Shown one piece after another: positions 37,618 through 47,308 of a stretch of DNA of 64,000 nucleotides. Under the pieces are notes generated by a model that worked only from the letters and a program-made list of their open reading frames with translations, did no database searches and was not told the origin of the DNA. How positions within the stretch are numbered: position 1 is the first letter of the stretch; every line of letters begins with the position of its first letter. The position numbers and the translations under genes were made by a program. The DNA is from Synechocystis sp. LKSZ1 (lineage in GTDB: Bacteria; Cyanobacteriota; Cyanobacteriia; Cyanobacteriales; Microcystaceae), in assembly GCF_040436315.1 (NCBI RefSeq), contig NZ_AP031572.1, forward strand, positions 3,410,001 through 3,474,000, in the 5' to 3' direction.

Positions 37618-37810
37618 GGGCGGAAAGAAGCCGGCGACTCCCGACAAAGCAAGTTTTGTTTGAATTTATCATTTCTACTCACTCTTTGAGATAACAATTG
37701 CGCCGGACAAGTTTCTAAACCGGATTGAAATCGAGATTACAGGGCATCGGCTACAATTGCTGGGATGGTGATTTGTCCGAAATCCCGTTTGCCTTTATCC
37801 CGTCAAGCCG

Positions 37811-39025
37811 ATGGATTTATTAGAGTACCAAGCGAAAGAATTATTTAAACAGGTCGGGATTCCCATTCTACCGTCCCAGACGATTCACCATATCAGTGAC
37901 CTTAAACGTCTTCAAATTCCCTATCCCTTGGTGCTCAAGTCCCAGGTCAGAGCCGGGGGCCGGGGTAAGGCTGGGGGAGTACGCTTTGTGGAAAATACCA
38001 TCGATGCCATTGCGGCGGCCGCTGCGATTTTTCACCTGGCCATTGCGGAGGAATATCCAGAGGTCATTTTGGCCGAGGCCCGCTACGATAGCCAGCAGGA
38101 ATTTTTTCTGGCGATTGTTTTAGACTATCAGCGCCAATGCCCGGTGTTGCTGGGGTCTAGCCAGGGAGGGATTGATGTCGAGACACTCCTCCAGCATATG
38201 CAGAGCATTAATTTAACGGAACCCTTTTCCCCCTTCCATGCCCGACGCCTAGCGATTCAAATGGGCCTTAAGGGGGCTCTCGTCCCGGCCGTGAGTGGCA
38301 TTATCGAGAAAATGTACGTCCTGTTTCAGCGCTACGACCTTGATTTAATTGAAATCAATCCCCTGGGTGTTCGTCAGGGAGAGGTCATGGCCCTGGATGG
38401 TAAGATTGCCGCTAACGACCAGGCCATGGCCCGTCACCCCGATCTTTGCTCTCTGGTGGAAACCCAGCCAAGGGAGCCCCGCCTGCTCTGGTTGAAGGGT
38501 GACCTCCAGCAGGGCCAGGTTGGTCTTATTTGCAACAGTTATGGCCTGGCAGTCAGTAGCTGGGACTTGCTCCAAGAAGAAGATTTAGGAGTTTTGGGGG
38601 CCTATTTACTGGATGAAACCCGAGAGGCTTATCCCTTAGCTACTCAACTCCAGCAGGCCCTGGCCGGCCTAGGTCAGTATTCCCAACTGCAACTGATTTT
38701 GATCAATCTGATCACCCAGACGGCAACCTATCAAGACATTGCTGAGGCCTTAGTCTCATTGCTTCCCGATGTTACTACCGTAGCCAGTGATGACCGCCTG
38801 ATTCGAGCCACGGGAACCAAGAGTTCTTCCGGGAATAAGGGGGCATCTCCTACACTCCCTTGGCAAGCCTGTCCCCTGATTATTCGCTTCAGTCAAGGCG
38901 ATCTCAGTGCCTACCAAACCCCATTTCCGCAGACCGCCGTGTACTGGTTCCACGACCTGGGGGCGGCCATCGCCAAGGCCCAAACCCTTCTTGCTTCTTC
39001 TTCCGCCGAATCCTTTATTGAGTAG
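37811..39025 (+). CDS. sucC: Succinyl-CoA synthetase beta-like subunit (divergent C-terminal half)
   Basis: 404 residues. The ATP-grasp half is intact: MDLLEYQAKELFKQVGIP, LKSQVRAGGRGKAGGV, EINPLGVRQGEVMALDGK. In the CoA-ligase half the canonical NGAGLAM becomes NSYGLAV and the glycine loop NIFGGIVRCD becomes NLITQTATYQD, so the segment that meets the phosphohistidine is not conserved. Five bases from sucD. Confidence 0.85.
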   Translation: MDLLEYQAKELFKQVGIPILPSQTIHHISDLKRLQIPYPLVLKSQVRAGGRGKAGGVRFVENTIDAIAAAAAIFHLAIAEEYPEVILAEARYDSQQEFFLAIVLDYQRQCPVLLGSSQGGIDVETLLQHMQSINLTEPFSPFHARRLAIQMGLKGALVPAVSGIIEKMYVLFQRYDLDLIEINPLGVRQGEVMALDGKIAANDQAMARHPDLCSLVETQPREPRLLWLKGDLQQGQVGLICNSYGLAVSSWDLLQEEDLGVLGAYLLDETREAYPLATQLQQALAGLGQYSQLQLILINLITQTATYQDIAEALVSLLPDVTTVASDDRLIRATGTKSSSGNKGASPTLPWQACPLIIRFSQGDLSAYQTPFPQTAVYWFHDLGAAIAKAQTLLASSSAESFIE

Positions 39026-39030
39026 TTCCC

Positions 39031-39933
39031 ATGAAATGGCAAGCCGATAGCAAAGTCCTGATCCAGGGCGTCCATCATCCCCAGGGGGCCGTTTATGTCC
39101 AGCAGATGCAGGCCTGTGGCACTCATCTCATTGCTGGGGTGAGTGCGGGTCATGGGGGGGAAACCTTGGTGGATATTCCTATTTTTGACCTGGTGGAAGA
39201 GGCCATTAAGGCCGTGGGCCCTATGGATTTGTCCTTAATCTTGAATCCCCCCTACCGGGTTCTGGATGCAGCCCTCGAAGCCATTGCGGCGGGTATTCGC
39301 CAACTGGTTATCGTTTCAGGAGGAGTACCGCCCCTGGACATGGTTCAGCTCCTTCGTCGGGCCCAAGCCACCCAAACCTTTATTCTTGGTTCGGGGAGTC
39401 AAGGCATCATGGTGCCGGGGGAGTTTGCGGTAGGCACCTTTGATCCCCATTGTTATACCCCTGGCCCCGTGGGTATTATCAGTCGCTGTGACCGGCTAAC
39501 AGACGATATTGCGGGACAATTAACCCAGGCCGGCCTGGGACAATCTTTAGTCGTCAGCCTGGGAACGGATGGTCTGACGGGTTCCGACTTTGAACAATGG
39601 CTCCAGGTGCTAGAGGAAGACGAGAAAACCCAGGCCATTGTCCTGCTCGGCCAACCGAATAGCCACGAAGAAACCGAGGCCGCCAACTACATCGCCTCCA
39701 CCATCGAAAAGCCCGTTGTTGCCTACCTGGCCGGGCGCTATGCCAAGCTCGACAAACATTTTGGCAATTCCCTAACGATTATTGCCAATCAACTCTCCCA
39801 CCATTTACCCACAGGGCCAAGCGTAGCCCAAACCATTGCAGCGTTTGAGACCGCAACGATTACCGTGGCCCAACATCCCTGGGATATTGCCGGCCACCTA
39901 GAAACCCTATTAACTCAGCCCGACTTGGCTTAG
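39031..39933 (+). CDS. sucD: Succinyl-CoA synthetase alpha-like subunit lacking the phosphohistidine
   Basis: 300 residues, aligning without gaps to E. coli SucD in the key part. The CoA-binding Rossmann start KVLIQGVHHPQG and VSGGVPPLDM are present. But the catalytic histidine (His246 in E. coli, in GHAGA) is asparagine 246 here (FGNSLT), and Glu208 (GEIGG) is Gln208 (GQPNS); the GPNCPG and SGTLTYE loops are also altered (GSGSQG, CDRLTDD). Family membership is clear; catalysis by the usual mechanism is doubtful. Part of the pair with sucC. Confidence 0.85.
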   Translation: MKWQADSKVLIQGVHHPQGAVYVQQMQACGTHLIAGVSAGHGGETLVDIPIFDLVEEAIKAVGPMDLSLILNPPYRVLDAALEAIAAGIRQLVIVSGGVPPLDMVQLLRRAQATQTFILGSGSQGIMVPGEFAVGTFDPHCYTPGPVGIISRCDRLTDDIAGQLTQAGLGQSLVVSLGTDGLTGSDFEQWLQVLEEDEKTQAIVLLGQPNSHEETEAANYIASTIEKPVVAYLAGRYAKLDKHFGNSLTIIANQLSHHLPTGPSVAQTIAAFETATITVAQHPWDIAGHLETLLTQPDLA

Positions 39934-39970
39934 GCGATGGCTCACACAGTTTACATCCGTAAGTTCTCCA

Positions 39971-39991
39971 GTATTGGGGGATTTAGGGGGC
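39971..39991 (+). repeat. Possible degenerate interspersed repeat after sucD
   Basis: GTATTGGGGGATTTAGGGGGC, followed by GGGACTTTTTTT. This resembles the widespread cyanobacterial TTGGGGGATTTAGGGGG element from memory. No second copy in this window. The T-run may serve as a terminator for the sucCD operon. Confidence 0.3.
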
Positions 39992-40024
39992 TTGAAGAAG
40001 GGACTTTTTTTCTTGGAAAACGCC

Positions 40025-40588
40025 TTAGAGTTTGGACTTGATAAACGTTACCAACTGACCCAGTTGCTTTTTGAGTGTTTCGATTTCGCCCGACATCTGG
40101 GCTACCTGGCGCTTTAAGGCCGCTAATTCTGCTGCCATGGCACTGCCATCCCCGGGCGAAGTCGTTTGATAGCCGGGTTCGGTGCTCATCACTCCCGCCG
40201 GTTTGGGGTGTTTCTTGGCCTTGAGCATGGCCTCTTTGATAGCCGCGACTAAGTCTTTTTGCTCAAAGGGCTTCTCGACGAAGGCAAAATACTCAAAGGG
40301 TTCGGAGAGTTTTTCCAGCACCTCTTCCTTGCGTCCAGACATCAAAACCAAGGGAATACACTTCAGGTCGTACTCTTTTTGCACTTCCTGATACACTTCC
40401 CAGCCACTCATTTTTGGTAACAGAAAATCCAGCATGATCAAATTGGGGCGTTCGTTGCGAATCATGTTGAAACCTTCTAGGCCATCCCGTGCTTCCAACA
40501 CTTCAAAATTTCCCTGGGGAAGCATGTCTCGCACCCGCATCCGAATTACTTTGCTGTCGTCAATGACTAAAATTTTGTGAGCTGACAC
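40025..40588 (-). CDS. Response regulator (receiver domain with C-terminal coiled coil)
   Basis: 187 residues. CheY-like receiver: ILVIDDSKVIRMRVRDML, phosphoacceptor aspartate in LIMLDFLLPKMSGWEVY, MSGR and VEKPFEQKD. After residue 125 a Pro/Gly-rich linker leads to a short coiled coil (AAELAALKRQVAQMSGEIETLKKQL). No DNA-binding domain, so it likely signals by protein contact. No histidine kinase is adjacent. Confidence 0.88.
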   Translation of the reverse strand: MSAHKILVIDDSKVIRMRVRDMLPQGNFEVLEARDGLEGFNMIRNERPNLIMLDFLLPKMSGWEVYQEVQKEYDLKCIPLVLMSGRKEEVLEKLSEPFEYFAFVEKPFEQKDLVAAIKEAMLKAKKHPKPAGVMSTEPGYQTTSPGDGSAMAAELAALKRQVAQMSGEIETLKKQLGQLVTFIKSKL

Positions 40589-40731
40589 GATGCATTCTCC
40601 TTACCAATCTCAGAGATGTCCAGTAGCCAAGGGCTTGGAGTTGATTTTAGCGAACAACGCTTCCGCCAGATTGACCACTCTCCATTTTTCCTGAAAATCG
40701 CAACAAAGGATCGCTGGAATTCAGCCTTTTT

Positions 40732-41547
40732 CTAGTCGTCGAGGACTTCTACCGTCGGTTCTACTTGTTTTTGCGGTAGGGTTAGGGGCGCTTTTTCCAG
40801 TTCCGGTAGGGCAATCAGCTCCCGTTGTTTATCGGTCACTGCATTGGGCAAGAGCATTGGTAGGGGTTCATTTTCGTCTAACCAGTAGCGGGCGACAGGG
40901 AGTGTATGTTCTAAATCTTCTAACAGACGAGGAATAATCATCACCGCATGGAGTTCGCCAATCCGTTCCGCTTCCTGCATCCCCACTTCAATGGCCACGG
41001 CCACATTGGCCACGGTGCCACGGATAATCGCCGTACAGAGGCCATCACCAATAATTTCGTAGGAGGCCAATTGCACGTCAGCGGACTTCAGCATGGCATC
41101 GGCGGCCCCGACCATGGCCGGAAAGCCCCGAGTTTCCAACAGACCAATGGAACGATTACTTAGACGGCTGTAGCCCCGTTGTTGTTGGGCAATTTCCACC
41201 AAATGACTGCCGATAGGAAACACCGCTTCCAGGTTAGGCATGGGCCGGGGAATGACCAGTTTGGAGAGCAATTGGCCACACTGTTCCGCCATACGGGCTC
41301 CTTCTTCCACTGCGAGACGCACATCGGCCACCTTACCCCGCACTACAGCCGTGCAATGGCCACTGCCAATTTTTTCGTAGCCCACCAGTGTCACCTGGGC
41401 CGATTTGAGCATCATGTCCGCTGTCCCGACAATGGCCGGAAAACTGCGAGTGGAGACCAGGCCCAGGGCACTGTCGCTGAAGGAATGGATCGATGGCTGG
41501 GAGCGGTTTTGGGGAGAAGCAGGACGGGACAGGTGGGATCTGGGCAT
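40732..41547 (-). CDS. ccmO: Carboxysome shell protein CcmO (tandem BMC domains)
   Basis: 271 residues with two BMC domains: residues about 25-110 (ALGLVSTRSFPAIVGTADMML...VLGK-type RGKVADVRLAVEEG) and about 130-215 (SIGLLETRGFPAMVGAADAML...RGTVANVAVAIEVG). CcmO is a pseudohexameric shell component of beta-carboxysomes. It stands apart from the ccmKLMN operon, as in many cyanobacteria. A C-terminal 50-residue tail is variable. Confidence 0.93.
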   Translation of the reverse strand: MPRSHLSRPASPQNRSQPSIHSFSDSALGLVSTRSFPAIVGTADMMLKSAQVTLVGYEKIGSGHCTAVVRGKVADVRLAVEEGARMAEQCGQLLSKLVIPRPMPNLEAVFPIGSHLVEIAQQQRGYSRLSNRSIGLLETRGFPAMVGAADAMLKSADVQLASYEIIGDGLCTAIIRGTVANVAVAIEVGMQEAERIGELHAVMIIPRLLEDLEHTLPVARYWLDENEPLPMLLPNAVTDKQRELIALPELEKAPLTLPQKQVEPTVEVLDD

Positions 41548-41614
41548 GGATGGGTTCCTAACGGCGGCATCGAGGGAGCAGGCAGGGATTTTTCCTCGAT
41601 TCTGTAGATAGTTT

Positions 41615-43183
41615 CTAGTCTATCTTAGGGGCCTGGGTAGCCGAGGCTAAATGGTCTTGGCCAGAGCCGTAGTGCCAAGCCGCTAGCCACTGTTCCACTT
41701 GGTAGGGATGGCCCCACTGAGCCAGGGGAAGGTGGGAGCCCCAGCCGGCCAGGGCCGTGTAAAGGCCAAGATAACCATAATGCTTTAACCAATCCGCCAG
41801 GGCTGGTAAACCAATTTGGGGTAGGAGCGGCAGAACTAAACGCGGATCAACACGGGGCAGGGTCTGGGCCAGGCCAGAAAATTGCACCACATCCTGGAGA
41901 AAGGGCCGGAGTACCGGTTCCCCTAGACGATCCATGGCCTGGAAGACCCCACTCATCAGGTCATTAATCTGATTCGGCCGGGCCGATTGCTGAAGACCGA
42001 CACTCATGGTTTTTTGAAACAGCCAGGTGACGGCTAAATTGGGCTGATAGGGTTGGAGCAGAGCCAGATCCTCCGTCTTGAGGCAATCTTCCTTGAGGGC
42101 CTGGTCAATCCCCTGAACCAGGCGGGGTAAATGGCGAACCATGGCCCCAAAACCACCAAAGCTTACCGGTGATTGGGCCCCCGCGCTATCCCCAACAGCA
42201 AGCATCCGGGGCCAGGGCATTTGTAGGGGGCTATGGCGATAGGCCGGGAAAAAGCCGAAGAGTAACCGTTGGAAAGTCAACTGGGCCAGGTCACAGTTTT
42301 GGTACTGGGGCAGGAGGCGCAGGTATTCCTCCAGCAAAAAGGTCAAGCTAAACCGCTCGGGTTCGGCATCTAGGTAGGTAAAGAGATAGGTCGTGCGGCC
42401 ATCCCTAGCAGGAAATGCTTCCCAGAAGTATTGGCACTGGTGCAAAATCGGCGTAAAGGAAGCAATGATGTCCCCGGTATCGTTGCGGTCATAGCCCTGG
42501 GCACAGGTTCCCACCACAAGACAAATCGCATCAGGCCGGGTTCCTTGACGGAGCTGTTGCACAATCGGAGAAAAATGGCCCATGGCATCCACCAGGAGGC
42601 GCGTCGTACAGTGACCCTTCCCCGTCAGGCCTTGGTAATGAAGGGTAACGCCATTTTCTTGAATGAGGGCCTGCTCAAAGGCACAATATTCCAGCAGTTG
42701 GCCCCCAGCCTGGAGAAACTTTTGCTTCATTTGCTCCAGCAGATAGACCGGATCAACCCCCACATTCAGTACATCCCGCACCCAGAGTTCGTAGCCTTGG
42801 TGAAAGCTCAAGCGGCCAGGATTATATTCCGAGGCAATGGCCGTTTCCAGTTCCGTCTCCGTGAGCAATTCCAACTCTAATAGGGCCCGTAATTCCTGGC
42901 GAGAAATATTCCACTCCTGGGCCCGGCCTCTTAATGGCCCTCGTTCCAATACCAGTACGCGCCAGCCCCGCTGTTGTAGGGCCGTGGCCAGTAGAATGCC
43001 GAGGGTTCCCCCCATCACCGCCAGATCAAAATCCGGGGTCATGGACTCTGCAAGGCCAGGTTGAACCACCGTCACCGGGGCTAGTTGTCCATGCCGTAGG
43101 GCCCACCAGCGCTGATCCGTGGCTTGAAGGGCGGCTAAGGGTTGACCGGGCAGGTCGGCAAAATAGGTTTCCAAAAGGGTCAT
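41615..43183 (-). CDS. cruP: CruP-like lycopene cyclase paralogue (FAD-dependent)
   Basis: 522 residues. FAD-binding start DFDLAVMGGTLGILLATALQQRGWRVLVLERG near residue 52, a central VDAMGHFSPIVQQL, and AVGDSAGAQSPVSFGGFGAMVRHL typical of CruA/CruP cyclases. The size fits CruP rather than the longer CruA. CruP is thought to limit epoxidised carotenoid products rather than act as the main cyclase. Divergent from pyrR. Confidence 0.75.
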   Translation of the reverse strand: MTLLETYFADLPGQPLAALQATDQRWWALRHGQLAPVTVVQPGLAESMTPDFDLAVMGGTLGILLATALQQRGWRVLVLERGPLRGRAQEWNISRQELRALLELELLTETELETAIASEYNPGRLSFHQGYELWVRDVLNVGVDPVYLLEQMKQKFLQAGGQLLEYCAFEQALIQENGVTLHYQGLTGKGHCTTRLLVDAMGHFSPIVQQLRQGTRPDAICLVVGTCAQGYDRNDTGDIIASFTPILHQCQYFWEAFPARDGRTTYLFTYLDAEPERFSLTFLLEEYLRLLPQYQNCDLAQLTFQRLLFGFFPAYRHSPLQMPWPRMLAVGDSAGAQSPVSFGGFGAMVRHLPRLVQGIDQALKEDCLKTEDLALLQPYQPNLAVTWLFQKTMSVGLQQSARPNQINDLMSGVFQAMDRLGEPVLRPFLQDVVQFSGLAQTLPRVDPRLVLPLLPQIGLPALADWLKHYGYLGLYTALAGWGSHLPLAQWGHPYQVEQWLAAWHYGSGQDHLASATQAPKID

Positions 43184-43265
43184 GGGTCAAGGGCCTGGGG
43201 AACTGGCGATTCCGCGCGTTTGGTTTTAGACTAAATGGATTCATTGTGGCGGTTTATCCTGTGCC

Positions 43266-43805
43266 ATGGCAACGCAAGTGATTGAAATCCTCTCGGCGGA
43301 CGAAATTCGACGTACCTTGACCCGTCTGGCTTCCCAGTTGATCGAAAAAAATAGCAACTTGGCCGAGGTGGTTTTGCTGGGAATTTATACACGCGGCGTG
43401 CCCTTGGCGGAGTTGATTGCCCAACAGATCGAGGCCCTGGAAAATGTCACGGTTCCCGTCGGGGCCATTGATGTCACTTTCTACCGCGATGATTTGGATC
43501 GCATTAAAACCCGTACTCCAGCTAAGACCAAAATCCCCTTTGACCTGAATGGAAAACGAGTGATCTTAGTGGATGATGTCATTTATAAAGGCCGAACCAT
43601 TCGTGCCGCCCTCAACGCCGTCACCGAGTACGGCCGGCCCCAGGTGATTCGGTTGTTAACCCTGGTGGATCGGGGCCATCGAGAATTGCCGATTCATCCG
43701 GATTTTATCGGCAAAAAATTACCCACGGCTTCGGAGGAGCAGGTCAAGGTTTATCTCAGCAGTATTGATGGCCGCGATGCGGTGGAACTAATCAAAGGCT
43801 CGTAA
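43266..43805 (+). CDS. pyrR: PyrR bifunctional regulator / uracil phosphoribosyltransferase
   Basis: 179 residues. PRPP loop [17 protein letters not shown] near residue 100, plus IYTRGVPLA and VTFYRDDL. Salvages uracil and in some bacteria controls pyr mRNA attenuation. Full length. Confidence 0.93.
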   Translation: MATQVIEILSADEIRRTLTRLASQLIEKNSNLAEVVLLGIYTRGVPLAELIAQQIEALENVTVPVGAIDVTFYRDDLDRIKTRTPAKTKIPFDLNGKRVILVDDVIYKGRTIRAALNAVTEYGRPQVIRLLTLVDRGHRELPIHPDFIGKKLPTASEEQVKVYLSSIDGRDAVELIKGS

Positions 43806-43847
43806 GTCAGCGAAGAACTCAGCCGTCTTGGCTAGGCCCAAAACCCC

Positions 43848-45812
43848 TTAGGAGGCCCGAGCGGTCTTGGCTTTATCCGGTTGATCCGGTTTGGGCCGAG
43901 GAAATTTCGAGGCGGACGGGAAATATTCTACAGGAAGTTTATTGATGGCCCCGCTCATAAAAGAGCGCCATACCGGGGCCGCATACTGACCACCGGTAAT
44001 ACCTGTGCCGAGGGAACGGTTGGCATCATCCCCAATCCAGACGGCAGTGGCCAACTGAGGCACATAGCCCACAAACCAGACATTGCGTTCGTTATCGGTG
44101 GTACCGGTTTTCCCGGCAGTCGGACGCCCCAAGGCTGCGGCTCGTCCCGTACCACTACTAACCACAGAACTCAGCACGGATGAAGTACTGGCGGCCGCCC
44201 AGGGATCCAACACTAATTTAGGTTTGGGGGTATTATCCAGTAGTACATTACCCTGGTTATCCGTAATTCGTAAAATAATCGTCGGCTCCGAATACCAACC
44301 ATTGCTGGCTAGGGTGGCGTAGGCCGTGGCCATATCGAGGGGCGTGACATCCACAGAACCTAAGGGTAGGGACGGTACCGCCTGTAGAGGACTCTTAATG
44401 CCCATCCGACGGGCAACCTCAATCACTTTATTAATGCCGACTTTACTCCCTAACCATACTGCTGGAATATTCTGGGAAGAGGCGACTGCACTACGAATGG
44501 ACATGGCACCAGAATAGCCTCCGCCATAGTTTTTAGGAGAGTAGAAAATGCTCCCGTCTCGAATCCGAATAGGCGTATCCACTACCACAGAATCTGGTGT
44601 GTATTTACCGCTGGCAAAGGCCGTGTAATAGACAAAGGGTTTAAAAGATGAGCCAGGTTGACGACGGGATTGGAAGACGCGATTCAATTGGCTTTTTTTA
44701 TAATCAACGCCGCCCACAATGGCCTTAATGAAATGGGTTTCCGGTTCGATCGCAACAAGGGCCAATTGTAGGTCTTTAGCACGATACAAGCTGTAGCGGA
44801 GACGATTATAGGCCGCCTTTACCGTATTCTCTGCTAGCTTTTGGGTGTCGCTGTCCACCGTGGTTTGGATGCGTAATCCGCCTTTGGCCAAGGCCTCTTC
44901 GCCAAAGCGGTCTTTGAGTTCTTGGATGACGGTATCTGTAACGTAGGGCAACTTACTTGAGGTCCAAGCCGTAGGCTTAGCCAGGGTTAAAGGGGCTGTT
45001 TTTGCCTGGGCGGCCTCCTGGGCAGAAATCCAACCGAGGTCAGCCATCCGGTCGAGGACGACTGCTTGACGGGCCTTAGCAGTTTGATAATGGTTAAAGG
45101 GGCTATAGCTTTCCGGGGCCTGGATCATGCCAGCCAAGAGGGCCGATTCCGCCAGGTTCAGCTGAGCCGCAGACTTACCAAAGTAACTTTCGGCGGCGGT
45201 TTGTACACCGTAATTATTGTGGCCCCAATAGATATAGTTGAGGTACATATCTAAGATCTGGTCTTTGGTAAAGACCTGCTCAATCCGCATGGCTAATACC
45301 GCCTCGGCCAGTTTCCGCGTCACGATGCGTTTATGGGAGAGGTAAATATTTTTCACCAACTGCATACTGAGGGTTGAGGCCCCTTCCGAAACACCGCCTT
45401 GTTTCAGATTAGCCAAGACGGCCCGACCGATACTTGTCGGGTTAATCCCCTGGTGCGTAAAGAAATTACTATCCTCAATGGCTAGAACGGCCCGCTTGAG
45501 ATTGGGAGAAATTTGGTCTAGGGCAACCATCTTGCGGTTGGCTTCTCCGTGGAGGCTGAGGAGCTCTTTCCCTTTAGCATCGTAGATATAGCTAGTTTGG
45601 GCGGGAATGTAGGATTTGAGGCCCCGGACATCTGGAAGATTACGGAAACTTACCGCCAGGCCAAAGAGGGCCCCCGCTGTGATGGCGCTCGATAACAAGC
45701 CGAGACTCAGCAAGGTTGCACTGGTGGTTTGCACAACTCCCCGTAAAAAGCTGGGGTGTGGAGTGGTCGGTGTGCCAGCCAGGGAGGAAGAAACGGTGCT
45801 AGAAGATGACAC
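43848..45812 (-). CDS. Class A penicillin-binding protein (PBP1A type)
   Basis: 654 residues. Short cytoplasmic tail, one membrane helix (residues about 30-52), transglycosylase domain with AIEDSNFFTHQGINP, KLAEAVLAMRIE and YLNYIYWG, then transpeptidase with SSFKP (SxxK), SSQN (SxN) and KTGTTD (KTG). Builds and cross-links peptidoglycan. Confidence 0.94.
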   Translation of the reverse strand: MSSSSTVSSSLAGTPTTPHPSFLRGVVQTTSATLLSLGLLSSAITAGALFGLAVSFRNLPDVRGLKSYIPAQTSYIYDAKGKELLSLHGEANRKMVALDQISPNLKRAVLAIEDSNFFTHQGINPTSIGRAVLANLKQGGVSEGASTLSMQLVKNIYLSHKRIVTRKLAEAVLAMRIEQVFTKDQILDMYLNYIYWGHNNYGVQTAAESYFGKSAAQLNLAESALLAGMIQAPESYSPFNHYQTAKARQAVVLDRMADLGWISAQEAAQAKTAPLTLAKPTAWTSSKLPYVTDTVIQELKDRFGEEALAKGGLRIQTTVDSDTQKLAENTVKAAYNRLRYSLYRAKDLQLALVAIEPETHFIKAIVGGVDYKKSQLNRVFQSRRQPGSSFKPFVYYTAFASGKYTPDSVVVDTPIRIRDGSIFYSPKNYGGGYSGAMSIRSAVASSQNIPAVWLGSKVGINKVIEVARRMGIKSPLQAVPSLPLGSVDVTPLDMATAYATLASNGWYSEPTIILRITDNQGNVLLDNTPKPKLVLDPWAAASTSSVLSSVVSSGTGRAAALGRPTAGKTGTTDNERNVWFVGYVPQLATAVWIGDDANRSLGTGITGGQYAAPVWRSFMSGAINKLPVEYFPSASKFPRPKPDQPDKAKTARAS

Positions 45813-45996
45813 GGTGATAAAATGCCCTCAAAGCAGAAGTTTTAAAATAAAGACTCAGAATTAAGTTTTGTAAAAATCTAGGAACAAATCGGGTTTTAAA
45901 TTTCCTCTAGTGTAGCTTACAGGACTTTGGACAAAAAACCATAGACTTGTCGCCTGCCCTTGATCCCAGTGGCGGTGATGCCGTTGTTAGGGCCCC

Positions 45997-47244
45997 CTAG
46001 CGTGCAGACAAGCTGGGGCGAGAGATCCCTCGCTGGGTCAGGGCCACCCAGACCGCCGCACTGACAAAGGCCCCACTGCTTAACCCGATGCCCACAACCG
46101 GCAGTAGGGCTTCTAGCTGACGAGCATTGGCCCCAAACAGACTTGCCGCCAGAGCGGCTCCCCCAAAATAGATACCCGTTCCCAGTCCACCCCGTTCCGC
46201 TGGCACCATCGACAGGGCCAAGGGAATGACGCCATTAGACACCAAGCTAAAGGACAGTCCTAAGAGAATCGCCAGGCCAAGGGCCACCATTACAGACGTA
46301 TTCAGGGCCATGATGCCAATCCAGAGGGCCATGGAAAGTAATCCCAGGACCATCGCCAAGGCATTACCTAACCTTGTGGCTAGGGCTCCACAGGGAATCG
46401 CTGTCAGGGCCAGGGCAATAAAAATACTGCCTAAAATCAAAGCCGGTGAGCTATTGGGGATGTTGAGTTTGAGGAGTGGGGGGAGGCCCTGCATCAACAG
46501 TCGAAAACCCAGGGTAATACTGAATCCTGTCCCGAAAACAAGAGCCAGTGAGGAATAGCGGAGGGATTGATGGGGTTGTTTCGGTACTTCTGGGTCAGGG
46601 TCCGCCGATGGCGGGGCCAGGCATCGGTCGGGATTCATCCGCCCCAGGCAGGCCGCCGCTCCTAACAAGACCAAGGAGCCGGTGGTAAAGGTGATCAGTG
46701 GCCCAAGACTGAGTAACCATTGGTTTGCCAACGGCCCCAAGGCCCCGGCCAGGCCGCCCACCAGGGTAAGGATACTAGCGGCTTGGGGCAGTTTACTGGC
46801 CAGGGCATAGCGTCCCAGCAGGGAGAGGGCCGGACTGCGAAACAAGGCCATGGCCAAGGCCCAGGCCACCATCAGCGTGGGCAGGAGCCAATGCCAACCC
46901 GGATGCTCGAAACCGAAAATAACCACCGTGGGAATCCCGATAAAGGTTAGAGATGCTAGCACCATCCCAGCGGCAATTAAGGGAAAGCGACTACTCATCC
47001 AATGCTGTTGCTGATCGGCCAAACTGCCCATCAACGGCTCGATGCCCACTGCCAAAATATTTTCAACCACTAAAATTAGGGTCGCTAGGGCCGGAGGAAA
47101 ACCAAAATCGACTAATAGGGATTTGAGATACAGGCCATAGATGACCCAGGTCAGGGCAATGGCCCCCTGGACAGCGGCAAGGCCCCAAACCTGCGGCCAA
47201 AGAATCGACGGCGGAGTCGGCAAGGGAGGATGGTGATTGGCCAT
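45997..47244 (-). CDS. Major facilitator superfamily transporter
   Basis: 415 residues with about 12 transmembrane helices. GIEPLMGSLADQQQHW fits the loop 2-3 MFS motif, and an aromatic N-terminal tail (PSILWPQVWGLAAVQGAIALTWVIYGLYLK) begins helix 1. Substrate unknown. Starts 40 kb from other transporters; precedes nrtR on the same strand but reads in the same direction, separated by 64 bases. Confidence 0.82.
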   Translation of the reverse strand: MANHHPPLPTPPSILWPQVWGLAAVQGAIALTWVIYGLYLKSLLVDFGFPPALATLILVVENILAVGIEPLMGSLADQQQHWMSSRFPLIAAGMVLASLTFIGIPTVVIFGFEHPGWHWLLPTLMVAWALAMALFRSPALSLLGRYALASKLPQAASILTLVGGLAGALGPLANQWLLSLGPLITFTTGSLVLLGAAACLGRMNPDRCLAPPSADPDPEVPKQPHQSLRYSSLALVFGTGFSITLGFRLLMQGLPPLLKLNIPNSSPALILGSIFIALALTAIPCGALATRLGNALAMVLGLLSMALWIGIMALNTSVMVALGLAILLGLSFSLVSNGVIPLALSMVPAERGGLGTGIYFGGAALAASLFGANARQLEALLPVVGIGLSSGAFVSAAVWVALTQRGISRPSLSAR

Positions 47245-47308
47245 AGTTGGAATTCAGGTAAGCAAAGAATGTAAAAAGAACGCTCCCTGGAGCCGCTTTA
47301 AGGGCGAA

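Noticed and set aside
42431-42880. 149-codon frame opposite cruP
   Set aside because: Shadow of the cruP reading frame; basic, low-complexity translation.
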